64,000 nt of DNA, taken from positions 89,455,679 to 89,519,678 of the forward strand of contig CM026404.1 in NCBI GenBank assembly GCA_014843695.1, in the 5' to 3' direction. Shown in pieces: positions 1-13,465 of this stretch. The position numbers and the translations under genes are program-made. Under the pieces are notes generated by a model. That model searched no databases. It had not been told where the DNA came from and was given only the letters and a program-made list of their open reading frames with translations. This DNA is from Archivesica marissinica. Lineage: Eukaryota; Mollusca; Bivalvia; Venerida; Vesicomyidae. The number at the start of each line of letters is the position of its first letter. Within the stretch, counting starts at the first letter, position 1.

Positions 1-1434
1 CCGTACAGGATGTCTCTCCATACAGGATGTCTCTCCATACAGGATGTCTCTCCGTACAGGATGCCTCTCCGTACAGGATGTCTCTCCGTACATGATGCCT
101 CTCCGTACATGATGCCTCTCCGTACAGGATGCCTCTCCATACAGGATGCCTCTCCGTACAGGATGCCTCTCCATACAGAATATCTCTCCGTACAGGATGC
201 CTCTCCGTACAGGATGCCTCTCCATACAGGATATCTCTCCGTACAGGATGTCTCTCAGTACATGATGTCTCTCTGTACAAGACGTCTCTCCTTATAGGAT
301 GCCTCTCCGTACATGATGTCTCTCCATACATGATGCCTCTCCGTACATGACGTCTCTCCATACATGATGCCTCTCCATACATGACGTATCTCCGTACAGG
401 ATGTCTCTCCGTAGAGGATGCCTCTCCGTACATGACGTCTCTCTGTACAAGACATCTCTCCTTATAGGATGCCTCTCCGTACAGGATGTCTCTCCATACA
501 GGGTGCCTCTCCGTACAGGATGTCTCTCCGTACAGGATGCCTCTCCGAACAGGATGTCTCTCCGTACATGATGCTTCTCCGTACAGGATGTATCTCCGTA
601 CAGGATGCCTCTCCGTACATGACGCCTCTCCGTACAGGATGCCTCTAAGGATGCCTCTCCGTACAGGATGTCTCTCCGTACATGACCTCTCTCTGTACAA
701 AACGTCTATCCTTATAGGATGCCTCTCCGTACAGGATGCCCCTCCGTACAGGATGCCTCTCCATACAGGATGCCTCTCCATACATGACGTCTCTCCGTAC
801 AGGATGCCTCTCCGTACAGGATGTCTCTCCGTACAGGACGTCTCTCCGTACAGGATGCCTCTCCATACATGACGTATCTCCGTACAAGATGCCTCTCCAT
901 ACATGACGTATCTCCGTACAGGATGCCTCTCCATACATGACGTACCTCCGTACAGGATGCCTCTCCATACATGACGTATCTCCGTACAGGATGCCTCTCC
1001 ATACATGACGTATCTCCGTACAGGATGCCTCTCCATACATGACGTATCTCCGTACATGATGCCTCTCCATACATGACGTATCTCCGTACATGATGCCTCT
1101 CCGGACAGGATGTCTCTCCGTACAGGATGCCTCTCCGTAAAGGATGCCTCTCCGTACATGATGTATCTCCGTACAGGATGCCTCACCGTACATGATGCCT
1201 CTCCGTACATGATGTCTCTCCTACAGGATGTTCCTCCGGACATGATGTCTCTCCGTACAGGATGTCTCTCCATACATGATGTCTCTCCATACATGATGTC
1301 TCTCCGTACATGACGTCTCTCCATACATGATGCCTCTCCGTACATGATGCCTCTCCGTACATGATGCCTCTCCATACATGATGCCTCTCCGTACATGATG
1401 CCTCTCCGTACAGGATGCCTCTCCATACATGATG

Positions 1435-2160
1435 CTCTCCCGTCTCTCCATACATGATGCCTCTCCGTACATTATGCCTCTCCGTACATGATTCCTCTCC
1501 GTACAGGATGCCTCTCCGTACATGATGCCTCTCCGTACAGAGCTCTCGTACAGAGCTCTCCTAAGAGTCTCCGTACAGGATGCCTCTCCGTACATGACGT
1601 CTCTCCTACAGATCCTCTCCATACATGACGTCTCTCCGTACAGGATGCCTCTCCGTACATGAGTCTCTCCAATACATGAGCTCTCCGTACAGGATGCCTC
1701 TCCGTACAGGATGCCTCTCCGTACAGGATGCCTCTCCGTACATGATGCCTCTCCGTACATGATGTCTCTCCATACATGATGCCTCTCCGTACATGATGCC
1801 TCTCCGTACATGATGCCTCTCCGTACAGGATGCCTCTCCGTACATGAGTCTCGAGCCTCTCCATACATGACGTATCTCCGTACATGATGCCTCTCCGTAC
1901 ATGACGTCTCTCCATATGTGCTCTCCGTACATGATGCCTCTCCGTACATGATGCCTCTCCGTACAGGATGCCTCTCCCCTCTCCGTACAGGATGCCTCTC
2001 CATACATGATGCCTCTCCGTACATGATGCCTCTCCGTACATGATGCCTCTCCGTACAGGATGCCTCTCCATACATGATGCCTCTCCGTACATGATGCCTC
2101 TCCGTACATGATGCCTCTCCGTACAGGATGCCTCTCCGTACATGACTCATCTCCGTACAG
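1435..2160. other. Irregular sector of the 17-bp array with many indels
   Basis: Here the 17-bp register breaks repeatedly, for example CAGAGCTCTCGTACAGAGC near 1537, CTCCTAAGAGTC near 1559, CTCCAATACATGAGC near 1667, GAGTCTCGAGCC near 1844 and CTCCATATGTGC near 1911. Elsewhere in the array indels inside a unit are rare. The dense small losses look like residual read errors or a poorly polished patch, although true local decay is possible. Confidence 0.6.
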
Positions 2161-5100
2161 GATGCCTCTCCGTACAGGATGTCTCTCCGTACAGGATGCC
2201 TCTCCGTACATGACGCCTCTCCGTACAGGATGTCTCTCCGTACAGGATGCCTCTCCGTACATGATGCCTCTCCATATATGACGTATCTCCGTACATGATG
2301 CCTCTCCGTACATGACGTCTCTCCATACATGATGCCTTTCCATACATGACGTATCTCCGTACATGATTCCTCTACGTACATGACGTCTCTCCATACATGA
2401 TGCCTCTCCATAGATGACGTATCTCCGTACAGGATGTCTCTCCGTACAGGATGCCTCTCCGTACATGACGTCTCTCTGTACAAGACGTCTCTCCTTATAG
2501 GATGCCTCTCCGTACAGGATGTCTCTCCATACAGGATGCCTCTCCGTACATGATGTCTCTCCATACAGGATGCCTCTCCGTACAGGATGTCTCTACGTAT
2601 AGGATGCTTCTCCGTTTAGGATGTCTCTCCGTACAGGATGCCTCTCCGTACATGACGCCTCTCCGTACAGGATGCTTCTCCGTACAGGATACCTCTCCGT
2701 ACAGGATGTCTCTCCGTACATGACGTCTCTCTGTACAAGACGTCTCTCCTTATAGGATGCCTCTCCGTACAGGATGCCCCTCCGTACAGGATGCCTCTCC
2801 ATACAGGATGCCTCTCCATACATGACGTCTCTCCGTACAGGATGCCTCTCCGTACAGGATGTCTCTCCGTACAGGATGCCTCTCCGTACAGGATGTCTCT
2901 CCGTACATGACGTCTCTCCGTACAGGATGCCCATCCGTACAGGACGCCTCTCCGTACAGGATGCCTCTCCGTACATGACGTCTTTCCATACATGATGCCT
3001 CTCCATACATGACGTATCTCCGTACATGATGCCTCTCCGTACATGACGTCTCTCCATACATGATGACTCTCCATAGATGACGTATCTCCGTACAGGATGT
3101 CTCTCCGTACAGGATGCCTCTCCGTACATGACGTCTCTCTGTACAAGATGTCTCTCCTTATAGGATGCCTCTCCGTACAAGATGTCTCTCCATACAGGAT
3201 TCCTCTCCGTACAGGATGTCTCTCCATACAGGATGTCTCTCCATACAGGGTGTCTCTCCGTACAGGATGTCTCTCCGTACAGGATGCCTCTCCGTACATG
3301 ACGCCTCTCCGTACATGATGTCTCTCCGTACATGACGCCTCTCCGTACAGGATGCCTCTCCGTACAGGATGTCTCTCCGTACAGGATGCCTCTCCGTACA
3401 TGACGCCTCTCCGTACAGGATGTCTCTCCGTACAGGATGCCTCTCCGTACATGATGCCTCTCCATATATGACGTATCTCCGTACATGATGCCTCTCCGTA
3501 CATGACGTCTCTCCATACATGATGCCTCTCCATACATGACGTATCTCCGTACATGATTCCTCTCCGTACATGACGTCTCTCCATACATGATGCCTCTCCA
3601 TAGATGACGTATCTCCGTACAGGATGTCTCTCCGTACAGGATGCCTCTCCGTACATGACGTCTCTCTGTACAAGACGTATCTCCTTATAGGATGCCTCTC
3701 CGTACAGGATGTCTCTCCATACAGGATGCCTCTCCGTACATGATGTCTCTCCATACAGGATGCCTCTCCGTACAGGATGTCTCTATGTATAGGATGCTTC
3801 TCCGTACAGGATGTCTCTCCGTACAGGATGCCTCTCCGTACATGACGCCTCTCCTTACAGGATGCTTCTCCGTACAGGATACCTCTCCGTACAGGATGTC
3901 TCTCCGTACATGACGTCTCTCTGTACAAGACGTCTCTCCTTATAGGATGCCTCTCCGTACAGGATGCCCCTCCGTACAGGATGCCTCTCCATACAGGATG
4001 CATCTCCATACATGACGTCTCTCCGTATAGGAAGCCTCTCCGTACAGGATGTCTCTCCGTACAGGACGTCTCTCCGTACAGCATGCCTCTCCATACAGGA
4101 TGCCTCTCCATATATGACGTCTCTCCGTACAGGATGCCTCTCCGTACATGACGTCTCTCCATACAGGATGTCTCTCCGTACATGATGTCTCTCCGTACAT
4201 GATGCCTCTCCGTACAGGATGCCTCTCCGTACAGGATGTCTCTCCGTACATGATGCCTCTCCGTACAGGATGTCTCTCCATACAGGATTTCTCTCCGTAC
4301 AGGATGCCTCTCCGTACAGGATGCCTCTCCGTACAGGATGTCTCTCCGTACATGATGCCTCTCCGTACATGATGCCTCCGTACAGGATGCCTCTCCGTAC
4401 AGGATGCCTCTCCATACAGGATATCTCTCCGTACAGGATGCCTCTCCGTACAGGATGCCTCTCCATACAGGATATCTCTCCGTACAGGATGTCTCTCCGT
4501 ACAGGATGCCTCTCCGTACATGACGCCTCTCCGTACATGATGTCTCTCCGTACATGACGCCTCTCCGTACAGGATGCCTCTCCGTACAGGATGTCTCTCC
4601 GTACAGGATGCCTCTCCGTACATGACGCCTCTCCGTACAGGATGTCTCTCCGTACAGGATGCCTCTCCGTACATGATGCCTCTCCATATATGACGTATCT
4701 CCGTACATGATGCCTCTCCGTACATGACGTCTCTCCATACATGATGCCTCTCCATACATGACGTATCTCCGTACATGATTCCTCTCCGTACATGACGTCT
4801 CTCCATACATGATGCCTCTCCATAGATGACGTATCTCCGTACAGGATGTCTCTCCGTACAGGATGCCTCTCCGTACATGACGTCTCTCTGTACAAGACGT
4901 ATCTCCTTATAGGATGCCTCTCCGTACAGGATGTCTCTCCATACAGGATGCCTCTCCGTACATGATGTCTCTCCATACAGGATGCCTCTCCGTACAGGAT
5001 GTCTCTACGTATAGGATGCTTCTCCGTACAGGATGTCTCTCCGTACAGGATGCCTCTCCGTACATGACGCCTCTCCTTACAGGATGCTTCTCCGTACAGG

Positions 5101-8100
5101 ATACCTCTCCGTACAGGATGTCTCTCCGTACATGACGTCTCTCTGTACAAGACGTCTCTCCTTATAGGATGCCTCTCCGTACATGATGCCCCTCCGTACA
5201 GGATGCCTCTCCATACAGGATGCATCTCCATACATGACGTCTCTCCGTATAGGAAGCCTCTCCGTACAGGATGTCTCTCCGTACAGGACGTCTCTCCGTA
5301 CAGGATGCCTCTCCATACAGGATGCATCTCCATATATGACGTCTCTCCGTACAGGATGCCTCTCCGTACATGACGTCTCTCCATACAGGATGTCTCTCCG
5401 TACATGATGTCTCTCCGTACATGATGCCTCTCCGTACAGGATGCCTCTCCGTACAGGATGTCTCTCCGTACATGATGCCTCTCCGTACAGGATGTCTCTC
5501 CATACAGGATTTCTCTCCGTACAGGATGCCTCTCCGTACAGGATGCCTCTCCGTACAGGATGTCTCTCCGTACATGATGCCTCTCCGTACATGATGCCTC
5601 CGTACAGGATGCCTCTCCGTACAGGATGCCTCTCCATACAGGATATCTCTCCGTACAGGATGCCTCTCCGTACAGGATGCCTCTCCATACAGGATATCTC
5701 TCCGTACAGGATGTCTCTCCATACATGATGTCTCTCTGTACAGGACGTCTCTCCTTATAGGATGCCTCTCCGTACATGACGTCTCTCCATACATGATGCC
5801 TCTCCATACATGACGTATCTCCGTACAGGATGTCTCTCCGTACATGATGCCTCTCCGTACATGACGTCTCTCTGTACAAGACGTCTCTCCTTATAGGATG
5901 TCTCTCCGTACAGGATGTCTCTCCATACAGGATGCCTCTCCGTACAGGATGTCTATCCGTACAGGATGCTTCTCCGTACAGGATGTCTCTCCGTACAGGA
6001 TGCCTCTCCGTACATGACGCCTCTCCGTACAGGATGCCTCTAAGGATGCCTCTCCGTACAGGATGTCTCTCCGTACATGACGTCTCTCTGTACAAGACGT
6101 CTCTCCTTATAGGATGCCTCTCCGTACAGGATGCCCCTCCGTACAGGATGTCTCTCCGTACATGACGTCTCTCTGTACAAAACGTCTCTCCATACAGGAT
6201 ACCTCTCCATAGATGACGTATCTCCATACAGGATGCCTCTCCGTACAGGATGTCTCTCCGTACAGGATGCCTCTCCGTACAGGATGCCTCTCCGTACAGG
6301 ATGTCTCTCTGTACAGGATGCTTCTCTCCGTACAGGATGTCTCTCCGTACAGGATGCCTCTCCGTACATGACGCCTCTCCGTACAGGATGCTTCTCCGTA
6401 CAGGATACCTCTCCGTACAGGATGTCTCTCCGTACATGAAGTCTCTCTGTACAAGACGTCTCTCCTTATAGGATGCCTCTCCGTACAGGATGCCCCTCCG
6501 TACAGGATGCCTCTCCATACAGGATGCCTCTCCATACATGACGTCTCTCCGTACAGGATGCCTCTCCGTACAGGATGTCTCTCCGTACAGGACGTCTCTC
6601 CGTACAGGATGCCTCTCCATAAAGGATGCCTCTCCATATATGACGTCTCTCCGTACAGGATGCCTCTCCGTACATGACGTCTCTCCATATAGGATGTCTC
6701 TCCGTACATGATGTCTCTCCGTACATGATGCCTCTCCGTACAGGATGCCTCTCCGTACAGGATTTCTCTCCCTACATGATGCCTCTCCGTACAGGATGTC
6801 TCTCCATACAGGATTTCTCTCCGTACAGGATGCCTCTCCGTACAGGATGCCTCTCCGTACAGGATGTCTCTCCGTACATGATGCCTCTACGTACATGATG
6901 CCTCTCCGTACAGGATGCCTCTCCGTACAGGATGCCTCTCCATACAGGATATCTCTCCGTACAGGATGCCTCTCCGTACAGGATGCCTCTCCATACAGGA
7001 TATCTCTCCGTACAGGATGTCTCTCCATACATGATGCCTCTCCGTACATGACGTCTCTCCATACATGATGCCTCTCCATACATGACGTATCTCCGTACAG
7101 GATGTCTCTCCGTACAGGATGCCTCTCCGTACATGACGTCTCTCTGTACAAGACGTCTCTCCTTATAGGATGCCTCTCCGTACAGGATGTCTCTCCATAC
7201 AGGATACCTCTCCGTACAGGATGTCTCTCCGTACAGGATGCCTCTCCGTACAGGATGTCTCTCCGTACAGGATGCCTCTCCGTACAGGAAGTCTCTCCGT
7301 ACAGGATGCCTCTAAGGATGCCTCTCCGTACAGGATGTCTCTCCGTACATGACGTCTCTCTGTACAAGACGTCTCTCCTTATAGGATGGCTCTCCATACA
7401 GGATACCTCTCCATACATGACGTCTCTCCGTACAGGATGCCTCTCCGTACAGGATGTCTCTCCGTACAGGACGTCTCTCCGTACAGGATGCCTCTCCATA
7501 CATGACGTCTCTCCGTACAGGATGCCTCTCCGTACAGGATGCCTCTCCGTACAGGATGCCTCTCCGTACATGATGCCTCTCCGTACAGGATGCTCCGTAC
7601 AGGATGCCTCTCCATACAGGATGTCTCTCCATACAGGACGTCTCTCCATACAGGATGCCTCTCCATACATGACGTCTCTCCGTACAGGATGCCTCTCCGT
7701 ACAGGATGCCTCTCCGTACAGGATGCCTCTCCGTACATGATGCCTCTCCGTACAGGATGCCTCTCCGTATAGGATGCCTCTCCGTACATGATGCCTCTCC
7801 GTACAGGATGCCTCTCCGTACAGGATGCCTCTCCATACAGGATGCCTCGCCATACAGGATGCCTCTCCGTACATGATGCCTCTCCGTACAGGATGCCTCT
7901 CAGTACAGGATTTCTCTCTATTCAGGATGTCTCTCCATACAGGATGCCTCTCCGTACATGGTGCTTCTCCGTACAGGATGCCTCTCCGTACAGGATGCCT
8001 CTCCGTACAGGACGTATCTCCGTACAGGATGCCTCTCCATACATGATGCCTCTCCGTACATGATGCCTCTCCGTACAGGATGCCTCTCCATACAGGATGT

Positions 8101-10980
8101 CTCTCTGTACAGGATGCTTCTCTCCGTACAGGATGTCTCTCCGTACAGGATGCCTCTCCGTACATGACGCCTCTCCGTACAGGATGCTTCTCCGTACAGG
8201 ATACCTCTCCGTACAGGATGTCTCTCCGTGCATGAAGTCTCTCTGTACAAGACGTCTCTCCTTATAGGATGCTTCTCCGTACAGGATGCCCCTCCGTACA
8301 GGATGCCTCTCCATAGAGGTTGCCTCTCCATACATGACGTCTCTCCGTACAGGATGCCTCTCCGTACAGGTTGTCTCTCCGTACAGGACGTCTCTCCGTA
8401 CAGGATGCCTCTCCATAAAGGATGCCTCTCCATATATGACGTCTCTCCGTACAGGATGCCTCTCCGTACATGACGTCTCTCCATATAGGATGTCTCTCCG
8501 TACATGATGTCTCTCCGTACATGATGCCTCTCCGTACAGGATTCCTCTCCGTACAGGATTTCTCTCCCTACATGATGCCTCTCCGTACAGGATGTCTCTC
8601 CATACAGGATTTCTCTCCGTACAGGATGCCTCTCCGTACAGGATGCCTCTCCGTACAGGATGTCTCTCCGTACATGATGCCTCTCCGTACATGATGCCTC
8701 TCCGTACAGGATGCCTCTCCGTACAGGATGCCTCTCCATACAGGATATCTCTCCGTACAGGATGCCTCTCCGTACAGGATGCCTCTCCATACAGGATATC
8801 TCTCCGTACAGGATGTCTCTCCGTACATGATGTCTCTCTGTACAAGACGTCTCTTCTTATAGGATGCCTCTCCGTACAGGATGTCTCTCCATACATGATG
8901 CCTCTCCGTACATGACGTCTCTCAATACATGATGCCTCTCCATACATGACGTATCTCCGTACAGGATGTCTCTCCGTACAGGATGCCTCTCCGTACAGGA
9001 TGTCTCTCCATACAGGATACCTCTCCGTACAGGATGTCTCTCCGTACAGGATGCCTCTCCGTACAGGATGTCTCTCCGTACAGGATGCTTCTCCGTACAG
9101 GATGTCTCTCCGTACAGGATGCCTCTCCGTACATGACGCCTCTCCGTACAGGATGCCTCTAAGGATGCCTCTCCGTACAGGATGTCTCTCCGTACATGAC
9201 GTCTCTCTGTACAAGACGTCTCTCCTTATAGGATGGCTCTCCATACAGGATACCTCTCCATACATGACGTCTCTCCGTACAGGATGCCTCTCCGTACAGG
9301 ATGTCTCTCCGTACAGGACGTCTCTCCGTACAGGATGCCTCTCCATACATGACGTCTCTCCGTACAGGATGCCTCTCCGTACAGGATGCCTCTCCGTACA
9401 GGATGCCTCTCCGTACATGATGCCTCTCCGTACAGGATGCTCCGTACAGGATGCCTCTCCATACAGGATGTCTCTCCGTACAGGACGTCTCTCCGTACAG
9501 GATGCCTCTCCATACATGACGTCTCTCCGTACAGGATGCCTCTCCGTACAGGATGCCTCTCCGTACAGGATGCCTCTCCGTACATGATGCCTCTCCGTAC
9601 AGGATGCCTCTCCGTACAGGATGCTTCTCCGTACATGATGCCTCTCCGTACAGGATGCCTCTCCGTACAGGATGCCTCTCCATACAGGATGCCTCTCCAT
9701 ACAGGATATCTCTCCGTACAGGATGTCTCTCCGTACATGATGTCTCTCTGTACAAGACGTCTCTCCTTATAGGATGCCTCTCCGTACAGGATGTCTCTCC
9801 ATACATGATGCCTCTCCGTACATGAGGTCTCTCCATACATGATGCCTCTCCATACATGACGTATCTCCGTACAGGATGTCTCTCCGTACAGGATGCCTCT
9901 CCGTACATGACGTCTCTCTGTACAAGATGTCTCTCCTTATAGGATGCCTCTCCGTACAGGATGTCTCTCCATACAGGATACCTCTCCGTACAGGATGTCT
10001 CTCCATACAGGATGCCTCTCCGTACAGGATGTCTCTCCGTACAGGATGCTTCTCCGTACAGGATGTCTCTCCGTACAGGATGCCTCTCCGTACATGACGC
10101 CTCTCCGTACAGGATGCCTCTAAGGATGCCTCTCCGTACAGGATGTCTCTCCGTACATGACGTCTCTCTGTACAAGACGTCTCTCCTTATAGGATGGCTC
10201 TCCATACAGGATACCTCTCCATACATGACGTCTCTCCGTACAGGATGCCTCTCCGTACAGGATGTCTCTCCGTACAGGACGTCTCTCCGTACAGGATGCC
10301 TCTCCATACATGACGTCTCTCCGTACAGGATGCCTCTCCGTACAGGATGCCTCTCCGTACAGGATGCCTCTCCGTACATGATGCCTCTCCGTACAGGATG
10401 CTCCGTACAGGATGCCTCTCCATACAGGATGTCTCTCCGTACAGGACGTCTCTCCGTACAGGATGCCTCTCCGTACAGGATGCCTCTCCGTACAGGATGC
10501 CTCTCCGTACATGATGCCTCTCCGTACAGGATGCCTCTCCGTACAGGATGCCTCTCCGTACATGATGCCTCTCCGTACAGGATGCCTCTCCGTACAGGAT
10601 GCCTCTCCATACAGGATGCCTCTCCATACAGGATGCCTCTCCGTACATGATGCCTCTCCGTACAGGATGCCTCTCCGTACAGGATTTCTCTCTATACAGG
10701 ATGTCTCTCCATACAGGATGCCTCTCCGTACATGGTGCTTCTCCGTACAGGATGCCTCTCCGTACAGGATGCCTCTCCGTACAGGACGTATCTCCGTACA
10801 GGATGCCTCTCCATACATGATGCCTCTCCGTACATGATGCCTCTCCGTACAGGATGCCTCTCCATACCGGATGCCTCTCCGTACAGGATGCCTCTCCGTA
10901 CAGGATGCCTCTCCGTACATGATGCCTCTCCGTACAGGATGCCTCTCCGTACAGGATGCCTCTCCGTACAGGATGCCTCT

Positions 10981-11060
10981 CCGTACAGGTTTCCCTTCTG
11001 TACAGGTTGCCCTTCCGTACAGGTTGCCCTTCTGTACATGATGTCTCTCTGTACAGGATG
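10981..11060. repeat. Internal copy of the array-terminal variant block
   Basis: Four consecutive units carry an otherwise unseen variant (ACAGGTTTCCCTTCTG, then two ACAGGTTGCCCTT units). The same run recurs at 11876-11950, where the array ends. The spacing is about 895 bp, so the last block of the array including its edge has been duplicated. Confidence 0.85.
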
Positions 11061-11947
11061 CCTCTCCGTACATGACGCCTCTCCGTACAGGATGCCTCTA
11101 AGGATGCCTCTCCGTACAGGATGTCTCTCCGTACATGACGTCTCTCTGTACAAGACGTCTCTCCTTATAGGATGGCTCTCCATACAGGATACCTCTCCAT
11201 ACATGACGTCTCTCCGTACAGGATACCTCTCCGTACAGGATGTCTCTCCGTACAGGACGTCTCTCCGTACAGGATGCCTCTCCATACATGACGTCTCTCC
11301 GTACAGGATGCCTCTCCGTACAGGATGCCTCTCCGTACAGGATGCCTCTCCGTACATGATGCCTCTCCGTACAGGATGCTCCGTACAGGATGCCTCTCCA
11401 TACAGGATGTCTCTCCGTACAGGACGTCTCTCCGTACAGGATGCCTCTCCATACATGACGTCTCTCCGTACAGGATGCCTCTCCGTACAGGATGCCTCTC
11501 CGTACAGGATGTGTCTCCGTACATGATGCCTCTCCGTACAGGATGCCTCTCCGTACATGATGCCTCTCCGTACAGGATGCCTCTCCGTACAGGATGCCTC
11601 TCCATACAGGATGCCTCTCCGTACATGATGCCTCTCCGTACAGGATGCCTCTCCGTACAGGATTTCTCTCTATACAGGATGTCTCTCCATACAGGATGCC
11701 TCTCCGTACATGGTGCTTCTCCGTACAGGATGCCTCTCCGTACAGGATGCCTCTCCGTACAGGACGTATCTCCGTACAGGATGCCTCTCCATACATGATG
11801 CCTCTCCGTACAGGATGCCTCTCCGTACATGATGCCTCTCCGTACAGGATGCCTCTCCGTACAGGATGCCTCTCCGTACAGGTTTCCCTTCTGTACAGGT
11901 TGCCCTTCCGTACAGGTTGCCCTTCTGTACATGATGTCTCTCTGTAC

Positions 11948-12060
11948 AGATCTGATCTTAACCACTCGACCAAGGAGTCTGTCACGGGGGGGGGGGGGGG
12001 CAAGTCAATTGATGTCGACAACCATAACCACTAGGTCATATATAATGAAATGTTTACCAT
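11948..12060 (-). repeat. SINE head fragment and G15 run at the array edge
   Basis: Just outside the 17-bp array, the reverse complement of 11949-11984 contains CTTGGTCGAGTGGTTAAG. This matches the tRNA-like head of the SINE B copy at 15757 (CGTGGTCGAGTGGTTAAGG). A run of 15 G follows at 11986-12000. Nothing else is recognisable up to 12060. The head match is short, so the SINE assignment is tentative. Confidence 0.5.
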
Positions 12061-12061
12061 A

Positions 12062-12104
12062 TTAATACATACATACATAAGTATATATATATATATATAT
12101 ATAT
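12062..12104. repeat. CATA / TA microsatellite
   Basis: A short CATA-type run passes into about 11 TA dinucleotides at 12082-12104. Confidence 0.9.
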
Positions 12105-12159
12105 TCATAATAACAATCAAATAGTATTAACTACAACTTGTATAATTATTAAAGTTAAA

Positions 12160-12692
12160 CTTTTTTCTTTCATAATAATTTCGAAACAAGCTGCATATAG
12201 CAAATTATATTTAACACTCTCGTTGACGAGGATGAAAGTGCATGCGTGGGTGGAACTTTACCTGTGTGACAAACTACTAGATGACAACAATACAGTGAAA
12301 AGACGTTTCGTTCAGAGATATATCGGCCGGAAGAGGCTACGAACAAGAACCTACCTGTGAGACAAACTACTAGATGCCAACAATATAACGAAAAGACGTT
12401 TCGTTCGGAGATATTTTGACCGGAAGAGGCTACGAACAAGAACCTACCTGTGTGACAACTACTAGATGACAACAATACGGTGAAAAGATGTTTCTTTCTG
12501 AGATATTTCGACCGGAAGAGGCTACGCACAGACCAGTGACAACTACTAGATGACAACAATAAGGTGATAATACATTTCGTTCGGATATATTTTGGCCGGA
12601 TGAGGCTACGAACAGAACAAAACACGGAGAAAACCCACCAGTCTGACCTGCGTACTTCGACTTTTAATGCTGTCATGTAAGTGTTCTCTAAA
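12160..12692 (-). mobile_element. SINE C-like element with four internal 93-bp tandem copies
   Basis: Read on the minus strand, the left part (12640-12605) contains GGTGGGTTTTCTCCG and the right part (12240-12165) contains ACTTTCATCCTCGTCAACG followed by an AACGAGAGTG/CTTGTTTCG tail. Both resemble the family C elements at 28626 and 62197. Between them, four units of about 93 bp lie at roughly 12258-12350, 12351-12443, 12444-12531 and 12532-12620. Each includes an ACTACTAGATG.CAACAAT core and a CCGGAAGAGGCTACG (or CCGGATGAGGCTACG) motif. The 93-bp period is a multiple of 3 and produces a 195-codon minus-strand open frame (12757-12170) that I do not regard as a gene. Confidence 0.6.
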
Positions 12693-13049
12693 TGTAAGGT
12701 CTGTCTATAAAATGTATCTTTAGGAAGGGCTATTTCCATTATTTTTGAAAAGTGCAAACCCAGTGATCAAAGGTTCGATTGATCTGGATAATATTAAGAG
12801 CCTTTCAGATGATACTATAAACCAAGGTATCATGTATCAGTGATCTAAACTTGGTCATATACATGAACCAATGATGCAAACTAAAGGAAGGGGATTCGAA
12901 TAAGTTATTATGTAACTTTTTCCCCAATCGTAACTGTGCTATTGCAACTATTCCTATGTTATGTACCATTCTTGAATAAAATAGTGTTAATGTTGCAAAC
13001 TGACAGTTGATATTATCCGAAACTCAATACGGCCCAACTAATGGTATGT
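12693..13049. other. No gene or repeat recognised
   Basis: AT-rich sequence with stops in all frames. No family from this window matches it. Confidence 0.5.
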
Positions 13050-13345
13050 GTGTTTTTACGTTTATTTATCGTCGCTACCTGTTGCCCATATGAGCGACGC
13101 CTCCTCAAGAGATTAGTTATTTAACTTATTTTAGATTTTGGAGGATAGTGCATGATACAGACAGTGACCCATTCCAGAATCTCCTCTGGTTCTTTTACGT
13201 GCACGGTGTAAAGCAACGACACGAGACCTCGGTTTAACGTCTCGTCTGAAAGACTGTTAATTTTATTAGGGTCAGACGGGGGATCGAACCTGCGATCCCT
13301 GGATTACCAGTCCAGTGTGTTACCACTGGACTACATATCCGTCTG
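13050..13345 (-). mobile_element. tRNA-derived SINE, family A, near full length
   Basis: On the minus strand it starts with a tRNA-like head (13345 downward). The head has an anticodon arm CTGGACTGGTAATCCAGGG, whose loop would place GGT as a threonine anticodon, and a B box GGTTCGATCCC. The body follows (GACCCTAATAAAATTAACAG, then CACGTAAAAGAACCAGAGG) and ends in ATATGGGCAACAGGTAGCGA and GATAAATAAACGTAAA. The head suggests RNA polymerase III transcription. Mobilisation would need a partner LINE that is not in view. It is the reference copy for family A in this window. Confidence 0.85.
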
Positions 13346-13465
13346 CAAAAAAAAAGGTAACTTATGGTATCGGTGTTAAGCTATATTTATATGACTGACC
13401 AGCCAAAATATACCAACGCCTGTTGCCAGGTTATCCTTGAACCAACAACAGATGGGCAGCCAATC

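Larger units (their letters stand above)
1..11947. repeat. 17-bp minisatellite array (about 700 units), truncated at window start
   Basis: The consensus unit is CCGTACAGGATGCCTCT, with recurring variants such as CCATACATGACGTCTCT, CTGTACAAGACGTCTCT and CCTTATAGGATGCCTCT. Variants recur in the same order in larger blocks. A shortened unit (CTCTAAGGATGCC, 12 bp lost) sits near 645, 6041, 7313, 9160, 10121 and 11099, giving block spacings of about 1272, 1847, 961 and 978 bp. A second marker (CTACGTATAGG or CTATGTATAGG) sits near 2591, 3783 and 5003. Since 17 is not a multiple of 3 and the unit has no stop in any minus-strand frame, long open frames with a 17-residue period run through it, the longest at 3855-8165. 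These are shadows of the repeat, not genes. Confidence 0.97.

Noticed and set aside
3855..8165. 1,436-codon minus-strand open frame (and dozens like it within 1-12000)
   Set aside because: The 17-bp unit has no stop in any minus frame. The residue pattern is a strict 17-residue echo of the DNA repeat and equally long frames exist in overlapping registers.
12170..12757. 195-codon minus-strand frame that looked like a protein with repeats
   Set aside because: It follows the 93-bp repeat (31 residues) and SINE C-like ends. No domain and no splice signals.
13250..13345. Threonine tRNA gene
   Set aside because: The tRNA-like arm and B box are the head of SINE A, present in many copies and followed by the same body. 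The acceptor stem is not formed.
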